Below are positions 1 through 7,615 of a DNA stretch of 24,015 bases, one piece after another. Source of the stretch: Eggerthellaceae bacterium UBA5808 (GTDB taxonomy: Bacteria; Actinomycetota; Coriobacteriia; Coriobacteriales; Eggerthellaceae); contig DIDE01000126.1 of assembly GCA_002417975.1 (NCBI GenBank), positions 1 to 24,015 on the forward strand, written 5' to 3'. The notes under the pieces were generated by a model. The model was not told where the DNA came from. It saw nothing but the letters and a program-made list of their open reading frames with translations, and did not search any database. Positions within the stretch are counted from its first letter, which is position 1. Each line of letters starts with the position of its first letter. Both the position numbers and the translations under genes were made by a program.

Positions 1-2
1 CG

Positions 3-476
3 CAGGTTCAGGCTCGTAAGGCAATTAAAACAACACGTGAGCGCATTGAGCCTCTTGTTGATTTTGACCAACGTGAATCCGACTTTTTCTATGATGAGTC
101 AACTGCAAAAAAGTATCAGGCGCTTATGACATGCAGCTATCCAATATTCATAAAGACGTGTCGCATTATTGATTTGCAGGATACGTTGGATCAGCAAGAT
201 ACATTGATTAAAGAAACAAAGCAAACAGTCGACAAGTTGACTGCGTGCTTGCGTGATGAGCGTGAGCTTATGAAAAAAACAACTGCCGATCAGCAAAAAC
301 GCTTGGACGAATTGCAAGCAGAATGCAATAGCCGTCAAGAATTAATTGATCGGAGTGCGGCGCGCATTGACGCGCTTCATCGCTCGCATTCATGGCGCAT
401 TGGCCGTTGTGTAACGGCATTGCCGCGTGCTATTAAGCGGTTTGCGCACAAAGAGCGAAAGGGGCTCGATCGATAG
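3..476 (+). CDS. C-terminal part of a coiled-coil polysaccharide-biosynthesis/glycosyltransferase protein (5' end outside window)
   Basis: The frame is open from the first bases of the window, so this is the 3' end of a longer gene; the ATG at 126 is internal. The visible 157 residues hold no catalytic domain. About 80 residues rich in Gln, Glu, Lys and Leu (bases about 170-380) look like a coiled coil. The tail carries the motif SHSWRIGR followed by a basic stretch (LPRAIKRFAHKERK). The same tail ends the glycosyltransferase at 3453-4562, and similar 'SWRIG/SWK' endings are common on cell-surface glycosyltransferases, so I infer a polysaccharide-assembly protein, probably a glycosyltransferase, docking to the membrane by its basic end. 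The stop TAG shares one base with the GTG start of the next gene, so the two are translationally coupled. Coding is clear; exact function is not. Confidence 0.7.
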   Translation, partial: QVQARKAIKTTRERIEPLVDFDQRESDFFYDESTAKKYQALMTCSYPIFIKTCRIIDLQDTLDQQDTLIKETKQTVDKLTACLRDERELMKKTTADQQKRLDELQAECNSRQELIDRSAARIDALHRSHSWRIGRCVTALPRAIKRFAHKERKGLDR

Positions 477-3385
477 TGGCACATTCCGCGCATGAGTGCC
501 GGCGGGAAAGAACGCGTTATTACGGTGCCTATACTATTGCATTCCTTGTATGCGCGATCGCTGCATTTTGGTATGTCTTTGCGACTGGCCATGAACTCAT
601 CTGGGAAGACGATGGGCTTAACCAGCATTACACGTTTTTTGTCTATATAGGTTCATGGATTCGATCGGCGCTTGAGTCGGGAACGATTCCTTTGTGGGAC
701 TATTCACTTGGGTATGGGTCGGACATTATCTGCGCACTTGCTTCATGGATTGGTGATCCATTTAATTTACTTTCGGCTCTTTGCCCATCACATTATGCCG
801 AATATGCATTTCAAGTGTTTGCCGTTGCGCGCCTCTATTGTGCAGGGATTACCTTTTCGATTTTTATGAGGTCCCGTCATGCAAAAAATAGTGCGGTTTT
901 ATGTGGTGCGCTGTGCTACGCCTTTTGCGGGTTTGCTTTAGCGTGGGGCGTCTACCGTCATCCGCTTTTTGCGAATGCATTGATCCTGCTCCCGCTTGTT
1001 ATATGGGGCGCCGATCGCGTGTTTAAAGGCAAATCGCCGCTCGTACTTATCGTATCGATTGCTTTGACGTGCATCGTCTATTTTTATTTTGCCTACATGA
1101 TCTGTCTGTTTTTGCTCATGTTTTGCCTGATACGGTATGCAACATCAGATCGTGAGAAAAATCTTGGTGATTTTGCACGGTTAGCAGGGCGTTTTGTTGT
1201 CTATGTGGGTATCGGTATCGGCTGTGCAGCGGTTCTGCTACTGCCGATCCTTGGCTGTGTACTATCCATGAGTCGATTGACGGCAGGCGTGTATGTCGCT
1301 CCGCTCGAGACGCTGGGAGAATATTTATTAATGCCGCTTACCTTCGTGGGAGGGGCAACATCGCCACGAGGTCTTGCCGTTGGTCCTTTAGCAGCGCTTT
1401 GCACGATTATGCTTTGGAGTGCACGTTCCCTACGGACAAATCGTACGTTGCGGGGGCTGCGTTGGGCGATTCTTATACTGGGCATCGGTGTCTGTATTCC
1501 ATTTTTTGGGCATGTACTCAATGGCTTTTCATATTCGTCTGATCGGTGGATGTTCGGCTTAGCGTTTTGTGTATCGTGGGCTGTTGTAAAAGTGGTGCCA
1601 CAGATGGCTGAGCTTTCGCGCCGTGAGTGGAACGTGACGGGCTGCATCGTTATTGCGGTTGCTGTATGGATGGCACTTCTTGTGCCGGTATGGCATAACA
1701 AGGAATGGATCATTGCGACGATCGTACTATGGTGCGCAACGTTTGGCGTTTTGTTCGTGATGTATCAGCGCAAAAAATCACTACCGCTTCCAGGTTCTTT
1801 CGGTCGATATGGTCTTATCGTCGCGCTGATTGTTGTTGGTGTAGGCGTCGAGAATTTTTGCTATCTTGTTTCTCCTCAAGGACAAGGGGAAACAAAACCC
1901 TACGTTGATGTCCTTGTTGCATGGGGCCAAGCGTATGATCGCATGGAGGGGACGTTGACACCTGCTTCGTCATTCGCAACGTCAACGGCGAGCGAATCGG
2001 ATAGCATAACGTATTCTTCTGATGATGCATCAGCTACTAATACGAAGGCTGAGGTTTCGACCGATGCCTCGTCTAATAAAGATGGTGGAGTAGCTACGCC
2101 TTATCGTTATGACAAGATGAGCGAGCTAACGCAACGTAATAGCAGCTCATTGCTGCAATTGTTGAGTGTTGACTACTACTCAAGCATCTACGATCAGTAC
2201 GTTGATGATTTTAGAACCCAGCTTGCGCTTTCGTCTGATAGCGATTTGCAGAGTCATCAATTTTACGGGAGTGATGGGCGGAGCGCTCTTGAAGCGATCA
2301 GCGGCGTGAATTCATTTTTGGTTCGTAGCAATGCGCCGCAATTCCTTCCTTACGGGTATACGCGTCCGCTCTATACAGCGACAGCAAATGGTAAAGACTA
2401 TACGTTTTATGGGTCCGATCATACGTTGCCGATTGCGTTTACCTACAAGACGGCGATTGATCCAGACACGTATGCCTCGCTATCGCCTGTGCAAAAGCAA
2501 CAAGCGCTGCTCCAAGGTTGTGTCGTCGATGATACGTCGGTCGAACAGATAGATCCTGTATCGACTGATGAAACAATTCCTTGGTCGGTCGACGAAGATG
2601 CTGATCATACGGGGGTGTCATGTGATGGATCAACGTTTGATGTAACGCAAGCGGGAGCAAAAGTTACGCTCGATTTTAATGGGCTTTCAAATAGCGAAAC
2701 GTACGCTTATTTTAAAGAGCTCAATTTTGATGATTACGATCCGTCTGATCTTGCAAGCGATGATGAAGGATTGGGAGACCGTGTTCGCCTAGCAATTGCT
2801 GACGGAAAACACGACCATGCAAAAACGTATCATTTGATGATCGATTCTGATGCACTACCCCCTAAAGAAATTACGGGAGATACGGACCGGTGCAGTTTTT
2901 ATACGGGTAAGCATACCTGGTTAGTTAATCTAGGCATGAGTGACCAGGCGCAAGGGCATGTATCGATTACCTTTGATAAAGCTGGCGTGTATTCCATGGA
3001 TGATTTACAAATTGTTTGTCAGCCGATGGATTCATTTAACGATTATGTTGATGCGCTTGCGCAACAACCCGTTGATATGCAACTTGGTACGAATTGCATG
3101 ACGGGGTCAGTCGATTATACGAACGATTCGCTGATGTATGTATCGGTGCCGTATTCATCGGGGTGGAGCGCAACGGTTGACGGATCACCTGTTGAAATTA
3201 AACGTGCCAACACCGCATTTATGGCGATTGATGTGAGCGCAGGAGAACATATGGTTGTCTTCCACTACGAGACACCCTATCTGCGCACGGGATGTTGTGT
3301 AACGGTTCTATCAGTAGCGCTTTGTGTGCTTATGTGCGTGCGAGATCGACGTATGAAACGAAAGAATATTCCGCATATCGTTTGA
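476..3385 (+). CDS. YfhO-family multispanning membrane protein (GT-C-like glycosyltransferase)
   Basis: 969 residues. The first ~450 are mostly hydrophobic and form about a dozen membrane segments. The first loop carries EDDGLNQHY (residues 44-52), matching the acidic D-G-x-x-Q motif after the first helix of YfhO proteins, and is followed by the family-like WDYSLGYGSD. The extracellular second half ends with SSGWSATVDG..., a typical YfhO beta domain, then a last membrane helix and a basic tail. In Bacillus and Listeria, YfhO proteins act outside the membrane and transfer a sugar from undecaprenyl phosphate onto wall polymers; that role here is by family. An insert rich in Ser, Asp and Thr lies at about residues 495-545. 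The GTG start overlaps the previous stop (TAGTG), which supports it. It sits between two glycosyltransferase-like genes with shared tails, consistent with glycan decoration. Sure of the family, less of the substrate. Confidence 0.88.
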   Translation: MAHSAHECRRERTRYYGAYTIAFLVCAIAAFWYVFATGHELIWEDDGLNQHYTFFVYIGSWIRSALESGTIPLWDYSLGYGSDIICALASWIGDPFNLLSALCPSHYAEYAFQVFAVARLYCAGITFSIFMRSRHAKNSAVLCGALCYAFCGFALAWGVYRHPLFANALILLPLVIWGADRVFKGKSPLVLIVSIALTCIVYFYFAYMICLFLLMFCLIRYATSDREKNLGDFARLAGRFVVYVGIGIGCAAVLLLPILGCVLSMSRLTAGVYVAPLETLGEYLLMPLTFVGGATSPRGLAVGPLAALCTIMLWSARSLRTNRTLRGLRWAILILGIGVCIPFFGHVLNGFSYSSDRWMFGLAFCVSWAVVKVVPQMAELSRREWNVTGCIVIAVAVWMALLVPVWHNKEWIIATIVLWCATFGVLFVMYQRKKSLPLPGSFGRYGLIVALIVVGVGVENFCYLVSPQGQGETKPYVDVLVAWGQAYDRMEGTLTPASSFATSTASESDSITYSSDDASATNTKAEVSTDASSNKDGGVATPYRYDKMSELTQRNSSSLLQLLSVDYYSSIYDQYVDDFRTQLALSSDSDLQSHQFYGSDGRSALEAISGVNSFLVRSNAPQFLPYGYTRPLYTATANGKDYTFYGSDHTLPIAFTYKTAIDPDTYASLSPVQKQQALLQGCVVDDTSVEQIDPVSTDETIPWSVDEDADHTGVSCDGSTFDVTQAGAKVTLDFNGLSNSETYAYFKELNFDDYDPSDLASDDEGLGDRVRLAIADGKHDHAKTYHLMIDSDALPPKEITGDTDRCSFYTGKHTWLVNLGMSDQAQGHVSITFDKAGVYSMDDLQIVCQPMDSFNDYVDALAQQPVDMQLGTNCMTGSVDYTNDSLMYVSVPYSSGWSATVDGSPVEIKRANTAFMAIDVSAGEHMVVFHYETPYLRTGCCVTVLSVALCVLMCVRDRRMKRKNIPHIV

Positions 3386-3390
3386 ATTAG

Positions 3391-3407
3391 GTATACTATT
3401 CGTATAC
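3391..3407. promoter_or_regulatory. GTATAC inverted repeat upstream of the glycosyltransferase
   Basis: Two GTATAC arms, each itself palindromic, are separated by TATTC in the 67-bp gap between the YfhO gene and the glycosyltransferase. TATACT within it could serve as a -10 element, but no good -35 is visible. It may be an operator or simply AT-rich spacer. Basis: sequence only. Confidence 0.25.
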
Positions 3408-3452
3408 AAGTATATTTTCGAACGAAGAGAATAGGTCAAAAGAATCGTACGC

Positions 3453-4562
3453 ATGGATTCGCATCGGATCATAGCTTCGCTGACGACGTATCCCGCCCGC
3501 ATACGGACGATTCGTCCAACGCTTATCTCTCTTCTCAATCAGCAGCGTCAGCCTGATTGCGTTGAACTGTGGGTCTCGGAATCGGAGTTTGCACGTCCAG
3601 GGCAAGATCTTGCTGGTCGATGCCAGATTCCCGATGATGTGATGGATCTTGTCCACGATGGTTCTCTTACGTTGTGTTGGAGCCCGTGTTCGTATGGGTC
3701 GCATGATAAATACCTATGGACGATGAAAGCTCACCCAGAATCAATCGTGATGACATTTGATGATGATCTGACGTACGATGCGCAGACGATAAGTCGATTG
3801 CTCGAGGCGCATCGTCGCTATCCATCATCGATTATTGCGTCGCGTTCGCATCGTATGACATTTATTGATGGCGAACTCGCTCCCTATAAACAGTGGGACA
3901 TGGAACAACGCTGTTGTATGAATGAGCCGCGTTTCGATCTTATGGCGACGAGTGGAGCAGGGACGTTGTATCCGCCGTATGCGTTGCCGGCGCAGGCGCT
4001 GCAAGGTGACAGCATTGATAAAGCGTGCGAGCAATGTGATGATATTTGGCTGCTGGCCTGGGGACTAATGGCTGGTAGATCGGTGGTTGCAGTAGGAGAT
4101 CCCAGCCTTAGCTATGTTGATGGAACACAGGACGTTGGGCTGTTCCACGAAAATATTGAAGGTGGCGGAAACGATCGTGCGTTGAGTGCGCTGCGTTGTC
4201 GCTATGCACTTTTTGATGAGAAGATGCGAGCTGTGGCGTGCGAATCGTCGCGCAATGTGTATCAAGAATTGCGCGATAGTCAGCGCGATCTAACGCGTGC
4301 GAATGATCATATCCATCGATTTGAGTGTTCACGGTCTTGGCGTATTGGCCGGTTTGTGACGTATCTTCCGCGACGTATGCGACGTATTGTTCGTGCTAGA
4401 ACGTCGTCATGTGCATCAGCGGATGAGTTATCAGATGCTCATTTGAAAACGAAACTATCCGTACAAGGATTAGATAAAAGAGATGCATCGTCTCAAATGC
4501 ATAGCGAAATAGACGATGGCATGAGGGGATATGTACATGTGCAAAGGCAAGGAACAGTATGA
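3453..4562 (+). CDS. Glycosyltransferase, GT-A-like, with coiled-coil and basic C-terminal tail
   Basis: 369 residues, no signal peptide, so cytoplasmic. The N-terminus (IIASLTTYPARI, then VELWVSESEF) fits the first beta strands of a GT-A nucleotide-sugar domain. VMTFDDDLTYD (residues 99-109) supplies the DxD-type metal/nucleotide-sugar motif D103-D105. The region DDIWLLAWGLMAG (about 195-207) resembles the acceptor-side acidic motif of such enzymes. A short coiled coil follows from about residue 265, then SRSWRIGRFVTYLPRRMRR at about 293-311, homologous to the tail of the first gene in the window. It probably adds a sugar to a lipid-linked surface glycan; donor and acceptor cannot be told. 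The ATG at 3453 has only a weak ribosome site. Its TGA overlaps the ATG of the LCP gene (ATGA), implying coupled translation of polymer synthesis and attachment. Confidence 0.78.
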   Translation: MDSHRIIASLTTYPARIRTIRPTLISLLNQQRQPDCVELWVSESEFARPGQDLAGRCQIPDDVMDLVHDGSLTLCWSPCSYGSHDKYLWTMKAHPESIVMTFDDDLTYDAQTISRLLEAHRRYPSSIIASRSHRMTFIDGELAPYKQWDMEQRCCMNEPRFDLMATSGAGTLYPPYALPAQALQGDSIDKACEQCDDIWLLAWGLMAGRSVVAVGDPSLSYVDGTQDVGLFHENIEGGGNDRALSALRCRYALFDEKMRAVACESSRNVYQELRDSQRDLTRANDHIHRFECSRSWRIGRFVTYLPRRMRRIVRARTSSCASADELSDAHLKTKLSVQGLDKRDASSQMHSEIDDGMRGYVHVQRQGTV

Positions 4563-6922
4563 GTGAACAACCGATGAATAGAGATACGCTTTTACCAAGC
4601 GACACGGGTCCACTTAAACCGGGATACATATACAAAGTGGTGTCAACGGATCCTGCGCATAGTAATGCTCAGGATGGGAAAATGGTGTATGTCGATCCAA
4701 CGGGCTCGATTCATCCCGTTGTTGCGATGAAGCCTGCATCAGAAGCGGAACATCCCAATGATCTGCATTTACCTCAAGTAGTGAATAAGGATTTTCTGCC
4801 TGACGATAAGACGTGTGAGAGTGAAGTTGAAGTTGAGGATGCCCTCGACCCGCATGACGGAGCGTCTTTGGGCGAAGAATCGTCTCTTAAGCAGGCAAAG
4901 GAATCTTCTGAGGTTGCTCAATCTGATATAAACCCGCATGTTGATAGTGATCAGGCAAAAGAAGATGTTAACAAGGCGGAGCCGCATACAGGAGCGCAGG
5001 CGGAACTGCATACAGAAACGCATTCTGACCATAAAAAAGGGAAAAAGCACGATTCCCCTGATGATCATAAGGGCAAGAAGAAACAGGGAAAGCATAAGAA
5101 GAAGCATGGTAAAAAGCACCATGAATCAGATGATGTAGCACCTGTTGATGATCGAGCGAATAGGACAGATTCGGTCGTTGCAGAGGTCGCGAAAGAAGCG
5201 AAGATTGCGCAGGCCACAAATGCCGCGCAGTCTGCAGCCTGTTCTGAATCGCAAAGTGCTCAGGCTATGGATTGTCGTGAGCCGCAAGATACCCAAACTG
5301 CGGTTCGCCAGGAGCCAGAGCAGCCAACGGTAGAGCAACAGTCAACAACGGAACAGCCAACAAAAGCTGATAGTTTTGATGCGCGCCCAGAGCCTATTAA
5401 CGCGCAACCTTCTGTGCACTACTTACTGGTGCCGGCAGACGAATACCAAGTGGCATCATCGAATGGCGTTGATGTAGTTCAGGATACGAATACATCTATA
5501 AAGGATGAAGCTGCATCTATGCAGCAACGTAGTGACATTGAAGCAGATCACGGAGCGGAAGCTATTCATCGTGATGATGTGACAGCGACGCCTGCTGCTG
5601 GCGAGCAGCATATTGGTACAGCGCCTGCTGCTGGTGAGCACATTGGTACCGCATCTGTCGTTGAGAAACAGCAGGCTGGTACAGCGTCTGTCGTTGGAGA
5701 GCAGCATACGAGCACAGCACCTGCCGCTGGGGAGCAACACATTAATGCAGCATCTGCCACTGGGGAACAACATATTGACGCAACGCCAACCGCCGAGTCA
5801 CAGCATGGAGCGGTTGCACCTACAGATCATCTTTCGATTGCTGAGCAGGCAATGCTCGCATCTAATGACCCCCGATCAGCTCAGCAGAACAATAGTAATG
5901 CGCAAGTAGCATCAGCAAAAAAGGATTCCAACAAAAAGGGCAAGCATTCCCATCGTGGATGGCATATTGCACTTATTATCATGATCATTTTGCTGGCGAT
6001 TTTGATTGGGCTCTGTGTGTATGTGGGATCGTGCTTTGCGCAGACACAGAAGTCTATGGCGTTTGACCAAGATAAAAAAGCGGAACTCGACGAAACGCTT
6101 ACGCCAACCGAATACACTGAACCCTTTTATGTGCTGGTGATTGGGTCGGATTGGCGCGAAGGATCGGGAACATCTGATGATGAAGCCGAATCGGGAAATC
6201 AGCAACGTTCAGACGTTATGATCCTTGTACGTGTCGACCGCGCTAACAATCAACTGACGTTTGTAACGATTCCGCGCGATACACCATGGATTGGCCCTGA
6301 TGGACAGCAGCATAAGCTGAATGAGTCGCTCAACCGCGGCGGTGTGTCATCGACGATCAACGCAGTAGAAGATCTAACGGGCGTATCGATTTCTCATTAT
6401 GTTGAAGTCAATTTCTCGAATCTCGAGGATATTGTTGATGGCATCGGCGGCGTTGAAGTCGATGTCCCTCAAACATTGTCATACGAAGATGCGCTCACAA
6501 ATACGACCGTTACCTTACAACCTGGTAGACAAACTATTAATGGACAACAAGCGCAGATCTTTTCTCGCGCTCGTCATGAGTTTGTTGAAGATCAGGATAT
6601 GCATCGTCAACAGGATGTGCGCCAATTAGGTGAGGCGATTATTGAAAAGATCATTCAGCAGCCAGCCTATAATTTGTCGCCATGTATTGTTCATGCAATG
6701 AAGGAAAGTAAGACAGATATTGACCTTATGGACTTTATGCCATTCATGCTCGATTTTGCTTCTTCCGGCGTTGATGTTTATAGCTGTACTGGACCGTCGG
6801 ACGGGGACAATGATCCCGACCAAGATGGTGTGTGGTACTGCTATCGAGATCCTGCTGGTTGGCAGCAGCTTATGGCTGTTGTTGATGCTGGAGAGGATCC
6901 AGACACGCTTTCCGCTGCGTAG
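4559..6922 (+). CDS. LytR-CpsA-Psr (LCP) family wall-polymer ligase with long N-terminal cytoplasmic arm
   Basis: 787 residues. LCP enzymes move teichoic-acid or capsule chains from undecaprenyl pyrophosphate to peptidoglycan outside the membrane. The LCP domain runs from about residue 520 (FYVLVIGSDW) to about 700 and shows the expected RSDVMILVRVD, TIPRDTPW (R573, D574), KLNESLNRGG, DGIGGVEVDVP and FSRARHE. One membrane helix (about 467-493) precedes it. The odd part is the ~465-residue hydrophilic arm before the helix, far longer than usual; it holds a Lys/His-rich block (about 155-190) and seven 11-residue repeats (345-420). The C-terminus carries DGDNDPDQDGVWYC, an Asp-rich, possibly calcium-binding loop between two cysteines. 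The start ATG overlaps the previous stop, with AAGGCAAGGA upstream. The family call is firm; the role of the arm is unknown. Confidence 0.92.
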   Translation: MSEQPMNRDTLLPSDTGPLKPGYIYKVVSTDPAHSNAQDGKMVYVDPTGSIHPVVAMKPASEAEHPNDLHLPQVVNKDFLPDDKTCESEVEVEDALDPHDGASLGEESSLKQAKESSEVAQSDINPHVDSDQAKEDVNKAEPHTGAQAELHTETHSDHKKGKKHDSPDDHKGKKKQGKHKKKHGKKHHESDDVAPVDDRANRTDSVVAEVAKEAKIAQATNAAQSAACSESQSAQAMDCREPQDTQTAVRQEPEQPTVEQQSTTEQPTKADSFDARPEPINAQPSVHYLLVPADEYQVASSNGVDVVQDTNTSIKDEAASMQQRSDIEADHGAEAIHRDDVTATPAAGEQHIGTAPAAGEHIGTASVVEKQQAGTASVVGEQHTSTAPAAGEQHINAASATGEQHIDATPTAESQHGAVAPTDHLSIAEQAMLASNDPRSAQQNNSNAQVASAKKDSNKKGKHSHRGWHIALIIMIILLAILIGLCVYVGSCFAQTQKSMAFDQDKKAELDETLTPTEYTEPFYVLVIGSDWREGSGTSDDEAESGNQQRSDVMILVRVDRANNQLTFVTIPRDTPWIGPDGQQHKLNESLNRGGVSSTINAVEDLTGVSISHYVEVNFSNLEDIVDGIGGVEVDVPQTLSYEDALTNTTVTLQPGRQTINGQQAQIFSRARHEFVEDQDMHRQQDVRQLGEAIIEKIIQQPAYNLSPCIVHAMKESKTDIDLMDFMPFMLDFASSGVDVYSCTGPSDGDNDPDQDGVWYCYRDPAGWQQLMAVVDAGEDPDTLSAA
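5591..5818 (+). repeat. Seven degenerate 33-bp in-frame tandem repeats in the LCP gene
   Basis: These encode 11-residue units with consensus PAAGEQHIGTA: PAAGEQHIGTA, PAAGEHIGTA (one codon shorter), SVVEKQQAGTA, SVVGEQHTSTA, PAAGEQHINAA, SATGEQHIDAT and PTAESQHGAVA. All lie in the predicted cytoplasmic arm. Unit number could vary between strains by slippage or recombination. Confidence 0.85.
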
Positions 6923-7159
6923 CAGATTTGTAGCAGTCTCAGGGTTGGCTCGGGCGAGGGTTTGGATGTCCAAGGGCTACAAAAAGACATGCTTTATATA
7001 AAAGCGTTTTAGTCAACGTATGGATGATGATGTAGGCGATTAAAACTCTTGCGTTATAGCGAAATAAGAATATTCTAAGTAGACTATATTCATCCATACG
7101 TATAAAATAAGCAACAACATCTAATGAGGGTTAGATGCATATACACGAAAGGGAATGAA
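6923..7159 (+). other. Intergenic region between LCP gene and metallochaperone gene
   Basis: No convincing gene lies in these 237 bases. It holds an 8-bp inverted repeat (6927-6934 with 6976-6983) that could fold just after the LCP stop, a perfect 12-bp inverted repeat (7016-7027 with 7090-7101), a 10-bp palindrome AGAATATTCT (7067-7076) and a candidate promoter (7049-7076). No classic U-tract terminator for the LCP gene is visible. Confidence 0.5.
7049..7076 (+). promoter_or_regulatory. Candidate promoter and operator for the metallochaperone gene
   Basis: TTGCGT (7049-7054) and TATTCT (7071-7076) are spaced by 16 bases. The -10 lies inside the palindrome AGAATATTCT, and the whole element sits between the arms of a 12-bp inverted repeat. 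This arrangement would suit repression by a metal-sensing regulator, but no regulator gene is nearby. Inference from sequence only. Confidence 0.35.
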
Positions 7160-7363
7160 ATGGAAACAGTAACACTTGATGTACAGGGAATGATGTGCGG
7201 CGGATGCTCCGGTCGTGTTGAGCGTGCCTTGAAGGCCGTTGACGGTGTTTCTGATGCAAGCGCTGATGCATCTACCGATAGTGCGAAGGCGACGTTTGAC
7301 CCTGCTAAGACGAACGTGGCTGCACTTAAAGCCGCTATTGTTGAAGAGGACTTTGAGGCGTAA
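7160..7363 (+). CDS. CopZ-like heavy-metal-associated (HMA) domain metallochaperone
   Basis: 67 residues from the ATG at 7160, which has AAAGGGA five bases upstream; the ATG 36 bases earlier lacks a good site and would add a non-homologous leader. It is a single HMA ferredoxin-like domain: METVTLDVQGMMCGGCSGRVERAL carries the M-x-C-x-x-C motif (C13, C16) that binds Cu(I) or a similar soft metal, followed by the usual KAVDGV and the closing AALKAAIVEEDFEA. Such proteins carry copper in the cytosol to a P-type ATPase or a CsoR/CopY regulator; no ATPase is in this window. It has its own candidate promoter and a strong terminator, so it looks monocistronic. Family call firm; the metal is inferred. 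Confidence 0.9.
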   Translation: METVTLDVQGMMCGGCSGRVERALKAVDGVSDASADASTDSAKATFDPAKTNVAALKAAIVEEDFEA

Positions 7364-7397
7364 TCGAGGGATTGACCTAAAGAAGGATCAACAGTGC

Positions 7398-7440
7398 AAC
7401 GGTGATAGGGAATATTCCCCATCACCGTTTGTTGTTTTTC
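7398..7440 (+). terminator. Rho-independent terminator after the metallochaperone gene
   Basis: AACGGTGAT (7398-7406) pairs with ATCACCGTT (7421-7429), with the inner palindrome GGGAATATTCCC extending the stem apart from one A-C mismatch. It is followed by TGTTGTTTTT. Placed 35 bases after the stop, it separates the chaperone from the methyltransferase block. Confidence 0.85.
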
Positions 7441-7550
7441 ATAGGTACCGAATTCTTGGTGCTGTGGTTTGCAGCTATTCCCGTGCGGCACGTGCGAAAA
7501 CACTGCGCCATATTGACTAAGGATTGAGAAGGAAGTCAAAGGGGAATTGC

Positions 7551-7613
7551 ATGAGTTGTAGCACTAAAAAGCGCAGCATACATGCGATTCAAAATGAGGG
7601 AAAGGATCTATAA
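7551..7613 (+). CDS. Possible 20-residue peptide or leader ORF upstream of the methyltransferases
   Basis: An ATG at 7551 follows AAAGGGGAA with six bases of spacing, a better ribosome site than most in the window. The frame ends with TAA two bases before the GTG start of the first methyltransferase. The peptide begins MSCSTKKRSIHA, with one cysteine near the start and a basic patch, and ends GKDL. It has no hydrophobic segment and no run of one amino acid typical of an attenuator. It may be a translational-coupling leader, a very small protein or a peptide substrate of the enzymes behind it, or it may be chance. No family recognised. Confidence 0.4.
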   Translation: MSCSTKKRSIHAIQNEGKDL

Positions 7614-7615
7614 GC

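Noticed and set aside
1201..1713. 170-codon minus-strand frame
   Set aside because: It is antisense to membrane helices of the YfhO protein; composition is rich in Arg, Ser, Thr and Pro with no domain. Shadow frame.
5456..5773. Minus-strand frame with repeated Cys/Arg-rich units
   Set aside because: The periodicity is the complement of the 33-bp repeats in the LCP gene, not an independent gene.
5591..5818. Tandem repeats considered as a CRISPR array
   Set aside because: The units are contiguous, in frame and degenerate, with no spacers; they encode protein repeats.
7124..7159. Upstream ATG of the metallochaperone frame
   Set aside because: It would add a 12-residue non-homologous leader, while ATG 7160 has a well-placed ribosome site and starts the HMA fold exactly.
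7513..7539. TTGACT/AGTCAA inverted repeat as promoter or operator of the methyltransferase block
   Set aside because: The arms are only 6 bp and no -10 element follows TTGACT at a usable distance; too weak to list.
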